Shown here: piece after piece, positions 1-11,259 of the stretch
How the letters are laid out: each line of letters begins with the position of its first letter
How positions within the stretch are numbered: the stretch's first letter is position 1
Origin: Triglochin maritima
Lineage: Eukaryota > Streptophyta > Magnoliopsida > Alismatales > Juncaginaceae
DNA: 64,000 nucleotides
NCBI GenBank assembly: GCA_963682175.1
Contig: OY821789.1
Span: 4,278,001 to 4,342,000 of the forward strand
Direction of reading: 5' to 3'
Position numbers and translations under genes: made by a program
Notes under the pieces: generated by a model
What the model saw: the letters and a program-made list of their open reading frames with translations, nothing else
The model's database searches: none
What the model was told of the DNA's origin: nothing

Positions 1-328
1 TCTTTTGAATCAACAAAACCATTCTTCAATTTTCACACACGAAATGTATCACGGAATGACCGATCCGGATAAACCTTAAACACATGAAATGAATCCCACT
101 TAAAATAGTAATATATTAAAAAATTAAACACACTTTCAAAATATATTTACCACCGATCTTATCGTTGTTCAATAAACAATATCGAACTTACCATGATATA
201 TACAACTGATATTTCCAACTTCCAACCACGAAAAATTTACTCATTTTTTTCTCAATCATCAACATCTCCTCATGTTTTTTTTACTCATCTCACGTTACGA
301 AAATGAACAATCCAATTTTAAAAAAAAA
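1..328. other. AT-rich sequence 3' of the receptor pseudokinase
   Basis: No open frame or repeat is recognisable here. The stretch lies downstream of the stop codon of the minus-strand receptor gene, so its right part probably includes that gene's 3' untranslated region. I see no clear polyadenylation signal. Confidence 0.4.
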
Positions 329-3300
329 TCAAACAGTAGAAGGTCGTATATCCTTAAGTAACCCAACGACCTGCCTCATAGACGGTCTCTTCTGAGGCAC
401 TTCCGCGGTACAAAGATACAAAACCCTGAACACCTCCTCCATCTCTTTCTCCTCCTCGTCGGACCCTATCCGGATCCGCCCATCCAAACCCGACAACCCG
501 TTTCCCTCCCTAACCAACCCCCTCACCCACCCGACCGTCTCGCCCGACCCGACCCGGCCCGTCATGACCTCCACCAGCACCCTCCCAAACCCCAACACGT
601 CCTCCTCCTTTGTCCCACCGGCGACTCCCGGGATCCCGACGCCGGCGATATTGGGGTCGAGGTCGTCGGAGAGGAGGACGGAGGCGGGGTCGAGACGGGC
701 GTGGACGAAGCGAGTCTGGTCGTGGAGGAAGGCGAGACCGCGGGCGACGCCGAGCAAGATCCGGTGCCGGACGGGCCAGGAGGAGGTGGCGTCTTCGGAG
801 GGGGGAAGCTCGTGGAGCCACCGGCGGAGGTCGCCGGCGTGCATGTAATGGTGGAGGAGGAGTTTCTGTTTTCCGGCGATGCAGTAGCCGAGGAGGGGGA
901 GGAGGTTCGGGTGTTTTGTTGATGCGAGTTCGTGGAATAGGGATTTCGCTTCCGCTCCTTCCATTTCCTCTGCTTTCTCCAGGACCTGTTGATTGTAATT
1001 ATCGCAGTAATGATGTTGATTAGTTGAGAAGTAATATCACAGAAGGGATGTTAATTCACATTTAGACATTAATTTGTTTACTATCTTAATGATGATTTGT
1101 GTTAAGTGTTTTAGTTTCATTTGATAAATTGGTGAACCAAATCGAATTTGGATGAGATGTTAAGAGACTCATTTCAATCGACATTGTTCCGCGGATTTCT
1201 TTTGTAGACTGGATAAATAATACGGCATACAACGTGCAAACTGTAAAGTCCAGTGCATTTACATTGCTTTTATGCTAAGATATTCAAAAGAAAACTCCAC
1301 CAGGGCTCTCTTTATTTTTTATTTTTCGTTTGTTAACTTTGTTCCAACTCTTGCTTCTTTATAATTTAATACTTGATCTTTATTATTTTAAAACTGATAC
1401 TTTTACCAAATCAACTAATATAAGTTAGGGCTGCAAACGGGCGGGGCGGGTTTGGCTCCGCCCGCTACCCGCCCCACCAAAGTCAGGAGGGCAAACGAGG
1501 CGGGGTGGGTAAACAAAATTTGAGCCGTTATCCGCCCCACTTAAGGGCGGGTTATGCGGGGCGGGTTCAGCGAGCGTAACGGGTGAATTCCTGTAAAACT
1601 CATTTTAACTTATTACATTGACACATACATACATAAATGCATTTCTACAACTCTATAATTAAACTTACATGCATAAAATATTTATACAAGTCCATAAAAT
1701 TACAAGTCTACGATTTAAAGTGCTTAAATGAATAATTAACAAACACATAAAGTCACAAGTCATTACATAAATGTTAGAAGTTTAATGAAATAACGAAAAT
1801 TTTAATACATAAATATGTATTTTTTTAATAATTATATTTGTAACGGGTTAACGGGGCGGATAACACATTAACCGCAACCCGCCCCGTTTAGTTCGACGGG
1901 TTAACGGGTGGCGGGTTAATGGGTCACGAGTAGAAAAAAATTCAACCGCAACCCACCTCACACGGGACGGGTTGGCGGGTCAAACCCGCCTCACGAACAA
2001 CCCTAATATAAGTTAAGTAAATACATATAGTCAATTTTGTTTTACATAAAATACATAATACCAGCGATACTTGTCTCCTAGTGGGTCCTACTAAGTACTT
2101 TGATCATAAGGTAACTAAATGAGCCACGTTGCTTATTAACTTTTAAGTTTGTGTAGACGTTACTTAATCTCAACATTGCAAAGTTAAAAGTAATCCCATT
2201 AAGAACTAAACCCCCAGTCCGTTACTTATCAACCCAAAAAAATGCAACTCGAAATCTCAAAAGGAAAAAAAACAATACCTTGACGGCGACTTGAATATCT
2301 CCGGGGAGAACCGCCATATAAACCGGTCCGGTCTCCTTCCCCTCCGCCAGCAGCGACTCCTTCCCGAACCCGGCCGTCGCCGCCACCACGTCCGAATAGG
2401 TCAACTCCATCAACGGCTTCTCGAACATCACCACCGGAGCAACGCATCCGACCGCCACGGCACCGCCTTCCACCCCTCCAACCCTCCACCCGTCCTTCCT
2501 CTTCCTCTCCCTCCGCCTCCTCCGGCAAACCCACATCCACCCCACCAATCCCAGACCCACCACTCCAACCCCACCAATCCCCACACCCACCACAACATTC
2601 TTGTCTAACCTTCTCCTCTTCCTCACTTCCACTCCGGCCGACTCTGGCTTTAGGTGTCGATGTGGTTTGGACTCTGGGCTTGGTTTGTGGTGAGCCTGCG
2701 AAGGTAGTATTGCACCGGAGTTCTGGAAAGAAGACCGGCCGAATTTGTCCCACACGGCCGGTTCGACTAAACCGGTGAAGTTGTTGAAGGAGATGTTCAG
2801 GAACTTGAGGTTGGAAACGACGGGGAAGTCTTTAGGGTAAAACCTGTAGTTGATATATATAAGAGATTAAGTAACAGTGGGTTTGGGGTGTGAATATATA
2901 ATTAAGTACAAACACAATATGCCTGAAGGTACCCTTTCAGGGCGTTCCCGGACACGTCGAAATACTCCAGAGAAGTAAGTCCCGTCATGTCCTTGGTCGT
3001 CCCCGACAAGTTGCAGTTGGACAAGTAAAGTCGAGTCAAATTCTTCATGCTTTTGATCCCGACCGGGACCGACTTCAGGTCGTTCCAGGACATGTCGAGG
3101 ACGTGAAGCCCCGAGAAACCCGAGAGGTTCCCCACATTGGTGAAGCGGTTGCGGGAGAGATTAAGAAACTTGAGATCGGACTGATAATCCACATGGAGCC
3201 CACTAACCGATCCGCCGAGTCTATTATTGGCAAGGTCGAGGTGGAGGAGGGTAGGCCAGAACTTTGTCGGGATATGCCCGTTGAGGTTGTTGTTTGAAAG

Positions 3301-3552
3301 GTCGATGGCGACGAGGGTGGTGAGTTGGGAGAGGTGTGGCCACGAGACGTCGCCGGAGAGGTTGGAGGAGGGGAGCTTGAGCTCTGTGGGATTGCATGGG
3401 AGGGTTGATATGTTGAAATTTTCGACGTAGGTGAAGGCCATGGAGAGGAGATCTTTGTGTGTGGAGTTGCATGAGGGGGTTGGGGTTGGGGTTGGGGTGG
3501 AGAGTGTGGTGGTGGTGAGGAGGAGGAAGAGGAGGAGGAGGAGAAGGGACAT
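329..3552 (-). CDS. LRR receptor-like pseudokinase, CaMRLK/MEE62 type, three exons
   Basis: Exons read 3552-2933, 2843-2279 and 985-329. All borders are GT-AG, the phases fit, and the product is 613 aa. Seen: a hydrophobic signal peptide (1-20), about five leucine-rich repeats (roughly 60-235), a basic stretch then a transmembrane segment (about 290-312), and a kinase-like domain (about 350-613). The VAVK lysine is kept (K395), but the glycine loop is poor. The catalytic HRD is HAR (from residue 490), the following lysine is replaced by aspartate, and DFG reads GVG (510-512). It should therefore bind ligand or partner proteins at the plasma membrane but not phosphorylate by the usual mechanism. 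Known: the Arabidopsis relative CaMRLK/MEE62 is a calmodulin-binding receptor-like kinase. The assignment to that subfamily comes from architecture and resemblance, not a search. The second intron (986-2278) hosts a GC-rich TIR element. The start ATG directly precedes the leucine-rich signal peptide. Confidence 0.88.
1428..2003. mobile_element. Non-autonomous GC-ended TIR element in the receptor intron
   Basis: The ends are GC-rich inverted repeats built of GGGCGGGT-like and ACCCGCCC-like words around an AT-rich core with no coding capacity. An exact 12-bp direct repeat, taatataagtta, flanks it at 1416-1427 and 2004-2015. A duplication of 10-12 bp fits a Mutator-like (MULE) origin better than hAT (8 bp) or Harbinger (3 bp). 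A diverged sister copy lies at 31599-32129. The element sits inside an intron and leaves both splice sites intact. Confidence 0.75.
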
Positions 3553-3613
3553 GGTTGTTGGTTTGGTTTGAGGAGTTTGATTTTGGAGGAGAATATATGA
3601 TTTGGAGGGGCAA

Positions 3614-4929
3614 CTAGAGGAGAGAGAGTTGGAGTCAACACATCAGGTCAAGCCAAATTTGTTGCAACTTCTACTCAAACCACTCTTCTTTGTCTCGACC
3701 TTGGAACTTTACTATGGACCATAGGGTAGTTTGATATGTCTTTCTAATATATAGTCCAGTGAGATTTGATGGGCTGGATTAGGAATTTGGATTTGGCGTG
3801 GATGAATGTGTTAGCACAGCACGTTTAAATATGATCATGTAATTAAACATTTTTTCAGGTAGTTCTGTGATATACAATAATACAAATCTCCAACTATGTA
3901 TTTAAAGTTCTATTCTTGTTTGCAATAATAGTAAAATAAAAATCTATGCCTATGTAGCCTGAGATAAACAACAACTAACACATTCTATTGAATTAAAGTG
4001 CCAATTGACCTCAAAATTTCTCTTGGTTATTTTATTTGCTGCGTGTATATGTTTTTTTAATCAGTGGTAGAGAATGTTTTTTATTGACATGTTTGAAGAG
4101 GTTGATGGGGGATGTATAAGGTTACTTGTGGGAAATTTGAGATCGGTTTTAACATTTGGACTTTGAGGGTGGTGATGTGGGTTGTGTTGGTTAGTTTTAA
4201 CTTACGGTTAGTGTAGCTAGATTAGATACGTGTGTTTTGGTATTAGATGTGGTGTCTGCGGGTGATTTTGGGCAACCCCAGTCTCGAAGCTTTGATTCCA
4301 TTTCTAATTCTAATGAGTCACTTTCGGCAAGTGTGAGATGCTGAAATTTGAACTTCAGTGAAAGTGTGTGCAGTGTCAGGCTTAGTAACTGCCGATCACA
4401 ATTGGAAAATTTAAATATTGATGGACCAAATATTTCAAATATGGCGAGTTGGCGACAGTATTTTAAAAGTCCGTGGACCCAAAAGTTAGAACAAAACACA
4501 CCCGAAACAAAAATACCCAATTAAAAATTGGTCAAATATTTTTTTTAGGTTTGACTATTCTATTATCATGACCTGAAAGGAAGGCACATTGTTGAGATTC
4601 GATATTTGCTATTGAGTATATAACTTTAAAATCAAGCAACAGAGCTAGCTGGTGTTGAGTAAGGTCAAGTATATCACGCTATGGAGCATTTTGGAGAGAG
4701 CTCGGCTATTAATTCAGCTGATTTTAATCCTCTGAATTGTTTTATGCTGTCTGCCTTCTGTGGACCACATTACAAGAACCTGGTATAACATTAGCATTAA
4801 TTTAATGTGAATAACCTTGTGGCGGTGATTGTAGATTATAACTCATAAAGATTGGTTCATATTATATCCCCAACTGAAATTATAATCACTTAATCAGGTC
4901 TGATTTTTTTTCTTGTACCATTTGTTACC
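3614..4929. other. Intergenic, presumed promoter side of the receptor gene
   Basis: AT-rich sequence upstream of the minus-strand receptor start codon. I recognise no gene, repeat or strong promoter element. Open frames here are short and show no protein family features. Confidence 0.4.
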
Positions 4930-4931
4930 GT

Positions 4932-5187
4932 TGTTGTTTACCTTCAATATTTGATTAAAGTATTCGTGGAATAAAACAGACATTCGGTCGACTGGAAGAC
5001 GTTCGGTCGACCGGATGTGTGTTCTGATTTGTCAAGCAACAATGTCTGGCGTGTTTCGGTCGACTGAGAGGAGTTGTTTGGTCGACCGGGCACACACGAG
5101 GAGCTGGGCAAAAGTGTCTGTCCATTTTCGGTCGACCGGACCTTAAGTGTTCGGTCGACCGGACACACACGAGGAGCTGAGAAAAAA
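4932..5187 (+). repeat. Truncated 5' LTR of a copia element, with a palindrome array
   Basis: This stretch is nearly identical to the start of the LTR at 5978, including the order of its CGGTCGACCG-type palindromes (about six between 4985 and 5165). It stops abruptly at about 5187, where reverse-transcriptase coding sequence begins. The right part of the LTR, the primer-binding site, gag and most of pol are missing, so an internal deletion has fused the LTR to the end of pol. Confidence 0.75.
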
Positions 5188-5894
5188 TGTTTTGTCCCAA
5201 GAAGGAGGAGGATAAGACATACATGTCATGTGTGCCTTATACTAGTGCAGTTGGCAGCTTGATGTATGCTATGATATGCACTCGTCCAGATGTAGCCCAA
5301 GTGGTCAGCGTTGTGAGCCGCTATATGTCGATTCCAGGAAAGGAGCATTGGTCAGTTGTGAAGTAGGTTCTCCGGTATCTAAAAGGTACAACTAAGCTAT
5401 CTCTGAAATTTAATCGATCTTCATATTCGTTAATGGGGTTTGTTGATGCCGATTACGCGGGAGACCGCGATAGACGAAGATCCATGATTGGTTATGTATT
5501 CACTGTTGGGAGCACAACTATTAGCTGGAAAGCGACGTTGCAACACACTGTTGCTTTGTTTACAACGGAGGCAGAGTATATGACAGCGACCGAGGGTATA
5601 AAGGAAGCTCTTTGGCTGAAAGGTTTATTTGAAGAGCTTAGTCCAGGTCAGAATACAATGGTTTTTTATTGTGATAGTCAAAATGTCATTCATCTGACGA
5701 AGGATCAGATGTACCACGAGAGGACGAAGCATATCGACGTCCGTTATCACTTCATTCGGGAAGTTGTTGTTGAAGGAGGTGTGGTGGTGAAGAAGGTGTG
5801 CACTGAAGATAATCTGGTTGATATGTTGACGAAGCCAGCTATTTCAACTAAGTTCATGGTATGCGTGAACTTGGTTGGTTTGAGTTCCAAGTAG
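5188..5894 (+). pseudogene. Ty1-copia pol remnant: end of reverse transcriptase and RNase H
   Basis: The reading frame runs from the reverse-transcriptase C-terminus (VGSLMYAMICTRPDVA, typical of plant copia) through the connection region into RNase H. RNase H acidic positions are visible in DADYAGD, TTEAEYM and YCDSQNVI, and the TKHIDVRYHFIRE and LVDMLTKP blocks of copia RNase H are present. A stop codon (TAG, about 5365) replaces the tryptophan of the usual VKWVLRYLKGT motif. The 5' part of pol, integrase, protease and gag are absent. The fragment cannot encode a working polyprotein. It lies between two LTR pieces in the same orientation. Confidence 0.9.
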
Positions 5895-5977
5895 ATGGAG
5901 CTAAGACGACGACACAATGAGGAATGAAGTGTTCCTTCAAAGATTTTCGGGGGCTATTCAAGGTAAATGTGAATATT

Positions 5978-6850
5978 GTTGTTGTTTACCTTCAATATGT
6001 GATTAAAGTATTTGTGGAATAAAACAACCATTCGGTCGACCGGAAGGCGTTCGGTCGACCGGATGTGTGTTCTGATTTGTCCAGCAACATCGTCTGGCGT
6101 GTTTCAGTCGACCGAGAGGAGTTGTTCGGTCGACCAGGCACACACGAGGAGCTGGGCAAAAGTGCCTGTCCATTTCGGTCGACCGGAACTTAAGTGTTCG
6201 GTCGACCGGGCATACACGAGGAGCTGGGAAAAAGTGCATATTCATTTTCGGTCGACCGGAACTTAAGTGTTCGGTCGACCGAGTATGCACTTGAGCAAAA
6301 CAGGAAAAAATGTATGTCGCTTTTCGGTCGATCGGTACTTAAGTTTCGGTCGACCGAGAAAACCTGGTTTGCGTTACGGTTAGAAGATCGGTTGACCGAA
6401 GCACCCGTTCGGTCGGCCGTTTGACCCAGTCTTGCTCATGATTTGCACATTTCTCCACGCGATTTTGGTGCAACTTATACTTGTTTTGGCCTATTATATA
6501 AAGACAGTTTCGTCCCTTTTGTTTAGGAGAGATTAAGAGTAATTCTTATTGTCTACTTTGCATTCTTGAGAGAAAAGAGAAAAAACATCCTTATTGATTC
6601 GGTGGGAGCAAATTTAACCGGGTATTCTCGCCGATTGTTCGTGTTTCTTGTAAGTCTCTCATTGTAATACGTTTCTCTATAGTAGATTTGGAGTTGTGTC
6701 ATCCGTAGTTTTTCTGGCATTGAGTTTCCACGTTAAATCTTGTGTGTTTTGCGTGTTTGGTGTTTTGGATTTGCAATTGTGATTTCTTTCTCCATTGAAT
6801 TTATTATTTTCGATTCCACTGCGTATTTGTAATTTGTTTTAATTCCTAAC
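5978..6850 (+). repeat. 3' LTR of the copia deletion derivative
   Basis: It begins after a purine-rich stretch (5942-5954, polypurine-tract-like) with TGTTGTTTACC, matching the left LTR copy. About twelve CGGTCGACCG-type palindromes lie between 6030 and 6420. A TATA box (TATATAAAG, 6495-6503) follows about 70 bp downstream, placing the array in U3. The right end is judged from the change of sequence near TTCCTAAC and is uncertain by some tens of bases. I could not confirm a 5-bp target duplication. Confidence 0.7.
6495..6503 (+). promoter_or_regulatory. TATA box of the copia LTR
   Basis: TATATAAAG directly downstream of the palindrome array and upstream of a T-rich leader-like sequence. The position fits the U3/R border of a plant copia LTR. 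Confidence 0.6.
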
Positions 6851-6859
6851 CGTTGATTT

Positions 6860-8890
6860 GCGAGAATCGGCTTTCACGAGGAGGCTATCTCAAACTCCAA
6901 TGCTTAGCATATATTCAACTTCCAAACCGCTCCTAATGTAAACGGATTTCATATTTGGAGAAAGAAGTACAGATAATAGTACCATATTGAAATTCAGATA
7001 TTGTAGTCAATTAGTAAATCTAATGACAAGTGACAACCCTTGTAAAAAAATTCTATCGAATTTATATATATGATGATTGGGTGGAAATAAATGCTACATG
7101 TTTACATCTTAATAAATTTTCAACCTCTCCTTGTACCTTCCACTTCAAGTTGCAGGTCTCAGAAAACATATAACAATTGTAGGTATATTTAAGACTTACT
7201 TGTCAGCCCTTATTTGTTCTCATGCATTTGAAGTTCCTCGTGTCCCAAAAGCAGACCTGATAAACAACAGAAGTGACCAGAATTTGGTGTAACTTTCATG
7301 CATGTGGATTTGGTACAATAAATTCCTGGATCTCAGAAGTAATATCATCTAGCTACCAACATGCAATGGCATTTACCATCTCTAGTAAATGCTTCATAAA
7401 GGACTACAACAGTTTGTTCATTGCAGCAGCTAGTATTGAATGAGCTTATCTCAAAAATGTGAAATTGGTTTTATTTTTTTAGAGGTGATAGTGAGGAGTT
7501 GGAAATATCATAGCTGAGATACTAAGATTCGATCATACATGATGCAACATCAAATTGTAGATTGTCAACTGTGCTTGAATACAAAGCCGGGAAGTTGTTA
7601 AGACACCTTTTATCATAGAGTATTACTAATTCATATAGTACTCACGGGACGCACCGCTTCTGGGACGACGCTCCATGTTGACATTTACGTTTTTATTTTA
7701 TTATTTAGAAATATACTGATTGATTTTCACATTAGTACACACTTTAAATGCAAAGAAGAGACACACATATATTCATGGAGACATGCATATATCCACGGGA
7801 ACACGCATCTATGCATATTGAAATGTCAATGGTTACGGGAAACCAAATGACACCTACATTATCACGCCATCAAGTTTTGAAACAAATTAAATAGACTGAA
7901 AAATGATTCTCTTGAATAAAACTAAAGGAATCATGTTTTTTCACGTCACGAGTGTCGTAAAAGAAGTGTTCAGAGGAATACATAAATCATTTTCCATATT
8001 TATATTATGAGATAAAAAATAATATCTCATGTGAGAATTCAATGTAAAAGATAGAGCACTCATAAGTGAGAGAACAAATAAGCTTTTATCGAAAGAGAGA
8101 AACTCAGTTGTACCGACGACTCTATTCCTTAAAATAAGAATATGTTTTCATAATCTTGTGTGATCAAATATGGATTGAGGTTAGCTCACACATTTCGAAT
8201 GACAAGCTCAACTACCATATTAAATTTTGATTAATATGTTACCTCTTTAAACTGGAAGTATAATTAAGAACAGAATCATATTAAATAGTGGACACAACTA
8301 TATCATTTGAGTATAATAGATTTTTTTTATTCAAAATGTGAGGTTAACGCCTTAAAGGTCCTTGATGTAGACGTGGGACTTGGGCCATGCCGGCCCGGCG
8401 TGCCAGCGGGCCAGGTTGTGCTCGGCACGATCCATTTCCAATGGCTATGATAATCGTTGGTGCTGACGTCAGCAGCCCAACGATTATGATAGTCGTTCAA
8501 CGACTATTTTTTTTATAGCCGTTGGGTAATATATTTTTAATAATTATTAAAACACACTCTCTCAAGTTATATAAACTCCCAAACCTCTCTTATTTTCTTC
8601 CCACCAAATTCTTTCAATTATTCACTCTTTTTCTAAATCTCTCTAAGTCTTATCTCGATTTGCTCTGATTTGTTGGAAACGGGTCGAGTTTCAGCTAAAG
8701 CGTAAAGTCTTAAGCTACAAGTAGTTCGTTCACCGTCTGATTTCACGACTCATCCGCTCTTCATTTCCCAGACTTTTCTAATCTTTTTTTAGTAAATTTT
8801 AGTTCGCCAATCATCATGACTTTCTTATTTATTAAAAAAATATTTTTTGTTTAAATATATATTTACTAATTTCCATAGACTTTATCATCT
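6860..8890. other. Gene-free stretch, with the probable left end of a hAT element from about 8370
   Basis: 6860-8360 shows no gene. From about 8370 the sequence becomes GC-rich (GTGGGACTTGGGCC followed by CCGGCCCGG) and then AT-rich leader-like. Similar words in reverse complement occur near 15410-15470 (GGACTCGTGCCGGCC), so this may be the left end and promoter of the hAT element whose broken transposase starts at 8895. I could not find a convincing 8-bp target duplication. Confidence 0.4.
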
Positions 8891-8894
8891 GAAG

Positions 8895-9974
8895 ATAATT
8901 ATAACTCACATCCTCTTTGTCCACATAGACCTAAGTGTACAAGTACTAGAGCAACAATTGGCAAAGTATGGACATATTTTGAGGCAAGACAAAATATTGA
9001 GGGTAAGATAATTGTTACTTGTAAATCTCGTGGTAAATAACTTACGGGTAACTCAAGTGGAGAAACCGATCGTCTAACTAGACATTTAATTTCATGTAAA
9101 CGTAAGCATGCATCATCGTTAGTGGATTTTGTCAATCGATTTTAGACACAACTACTGCAACTTTAAATTTCAGAAAATATTGTCAAATTAAAGGTAGATA
9201 GATAATTATTGATTTCATAATTAGATATGAGCTATTATTTAGCATATGTGAATCTAAAGCCCTTATGAAAGCAATTCTCTACCATAATCCGTAATTTAAA
9301 CCACTTTGTAGAAAAACACTTGAAAATATTGTAACTGATAAATTCGGTAAATATAGAAAATGTCGTAGCATTAGTTAGTGATGTTTGGACTGATGCAAAT
9401 AATTATCATTACTGTTGCGTAACTACTCATTATCTAGATGATTTATGACGTTTAAATATATAAAAAAATCATTTATTTTTTACCTATTTTGCATCCACGC
9501 ACTAACATGGTTATATTTGATTATATTAAAGATGTCATGGTAGTTAATAATATTCAAAATAATGTTTGTACAATTGTATTTGATAATATTATTAATAACA
9601 GTTCATCAATAAATTTGTTATGAATTATTGTCATCCACATGTAAATGATTCACTCTTTCATAGCATATGTGTTTATCATACTATGAATTTGAAACAATTA
9701 AACATTACTTAGAAAATGTTAGGTGCAATTGCCTATGTAAGTTGCACTAGTACATCTAAATATCAGAAATTTAGAGAATTCTGTATATATAATCATGTTA
9801 AAGCCAGAAAGTTTAAATTAGATGTCCCATGTATATTGAATTTTACGTGTGAAATTTTAAAATGTTGTTATATTTATAATCTTGTAATTACAACCTTTTA
9901 TAACGACAAACAAAATGATTACATGTTAACACTTATAGATTAAGATAAATGTACAATTATGTTAAATTTGAAAG
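8895..9974 (+). pseudogene. hAT transposase remnant, part 1 (BED finger and N-terminal catalytic region)
   Basis: Plus-strand frames with several stops and frameshifts read as a BED-finger hAT transposase of the RICESLEEPER/ZBED type. KVWTYFEARQ and GETDRLTRHLISCKRKH match the BED zinc finger, though one finger cysteine appears to be arginine (VTCKSR). Further on, VALVSDVWTDANNYHYCCVTTHYLDD matches the hAT catalytic start (normally SDVWTS..N..Y..VTAHYID). A stretch with KARKFKLDVPCI follows, and then TTFYNDKQND near 9900. The frame is interrupted by an inverted-repeat element at about 9975 and resumes at 12716. Confidence 0.82.
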
Positions 9975-11074
9975 TAATGTGTTCTAAAAGTTTTACTTTT
10001 ATATGTCAATTATTATGAATTGAATGTGCAAACATTTTGTTCCTCGATTACGGTATTCGTCTTTTGGAAGTGTTAAAGAAGAGGCGTTTGGTCCTTAACC
10101 GTAGAGCTCTAAAAGATAATGATTTACATAAATCAAAAGTTATTCACAATCATGGTAATTAACATGGAACATTAATTACCGAGATAAGATTATCGTGTTA
10201 GTCATCGATTGTTGTATCTCTACAAATAATTGACGACACGAGTATATAAAAGAGGAAAAAAACTTTAATATATTGAATAGACCTAACAAGTAAAACATTA
10301 TGGGATTGTGTTTCGTGTCATTAATGTTTTTACTGTGTCTTGGATCCTAAGATATGAGACTTATATCTTTTCACTCAAGAAGTGCTTAATTTGATTATTG
10401 TCAAAAATTATCAATGAGTATAGTGATATATGCATTAGTTGGTTGAGTATGACTTGTGTTGGAAAAAATAGCTAGTCAAAATATTGTCATTGCCCCTCTT
10501 AATTGAGTGATGATATTAGTGGGTCCCTTGATAAAACAAAATTATAATGTGCACAATGTAACTTGAGTTAAGTTATATAGTTATAATTAGCTTAAAGAGA
10601 TCAAGAAATGAATATAATGTAGGATTTCATGTTTAATTATGCACGTATATTTTTCGAATTTTTATGCATAATAAGGATCAATTACAATTTTCTACGATTT
10701 ATTTCATGCATGCATCGGTTTGTTTTAATAACTAGTTTCAGAACTCATTAAAACAAACATGGGCTCCGAAATTCATACCTAAAAGTTCTCTAAAACTTCT
10801 TGATGATCCGGAGATGCTGAAGAAGACGATCGTCGCTTCCCGTTGCGTCGGATGTCTCCGAGTGTTCACCGAAACCCTAAACAAGGTTGGAGAGAAATGA
10901 GCTAGTCAATCAATCTCCAAACAAGCTTAGAATCTAGCTACAAACTCCTTCCTTAATCTCTGAGATTTCTCCTTCCAAAGACTTAGAAAACTAAGAGAAT
11001 TTTCGTGGATTTTTGTGGTGAATTAGGAGAGAAAATATTTAGCAAACTTCTAACATAATTAAGGAGAATAAGGA

Positions 11075-11086
11075 CCTATTTATAGG
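11075..11086 (-). promoter_or_regulatory. TATA box of family C, copy 1
   Basis: On the minus strand this reads CCTATAAATAGG, a strong plant TATA box. The palindrome cluster at 11260-11580 lies about 180 bp upstream in that orientation. The equivalent site in the second copy is at 28631-28640. Confidence 0.55.
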
Positions 11087-11259
11087 CTCCAATCTTACTC
11101 TCAATCATGGCTATTCTTAAGCCACGAATTCTTGACATTTTCTCTCACAAACTAATTCCATAATGCATTATATGCACCCACAAAACGTTTGACCAAGTTT
11201 GGAGCTAATCTAGCCATTGATCAAATTAATCTCTTAATTATAAAAGGCAGAAAATCGAT

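Noticed and set aside
510..1023. Arg-rich frames opposite and beside the kinase-like exon
   Set aside because: They overlap the receptor's last exon, are of low complexity, and have no start context or domain.
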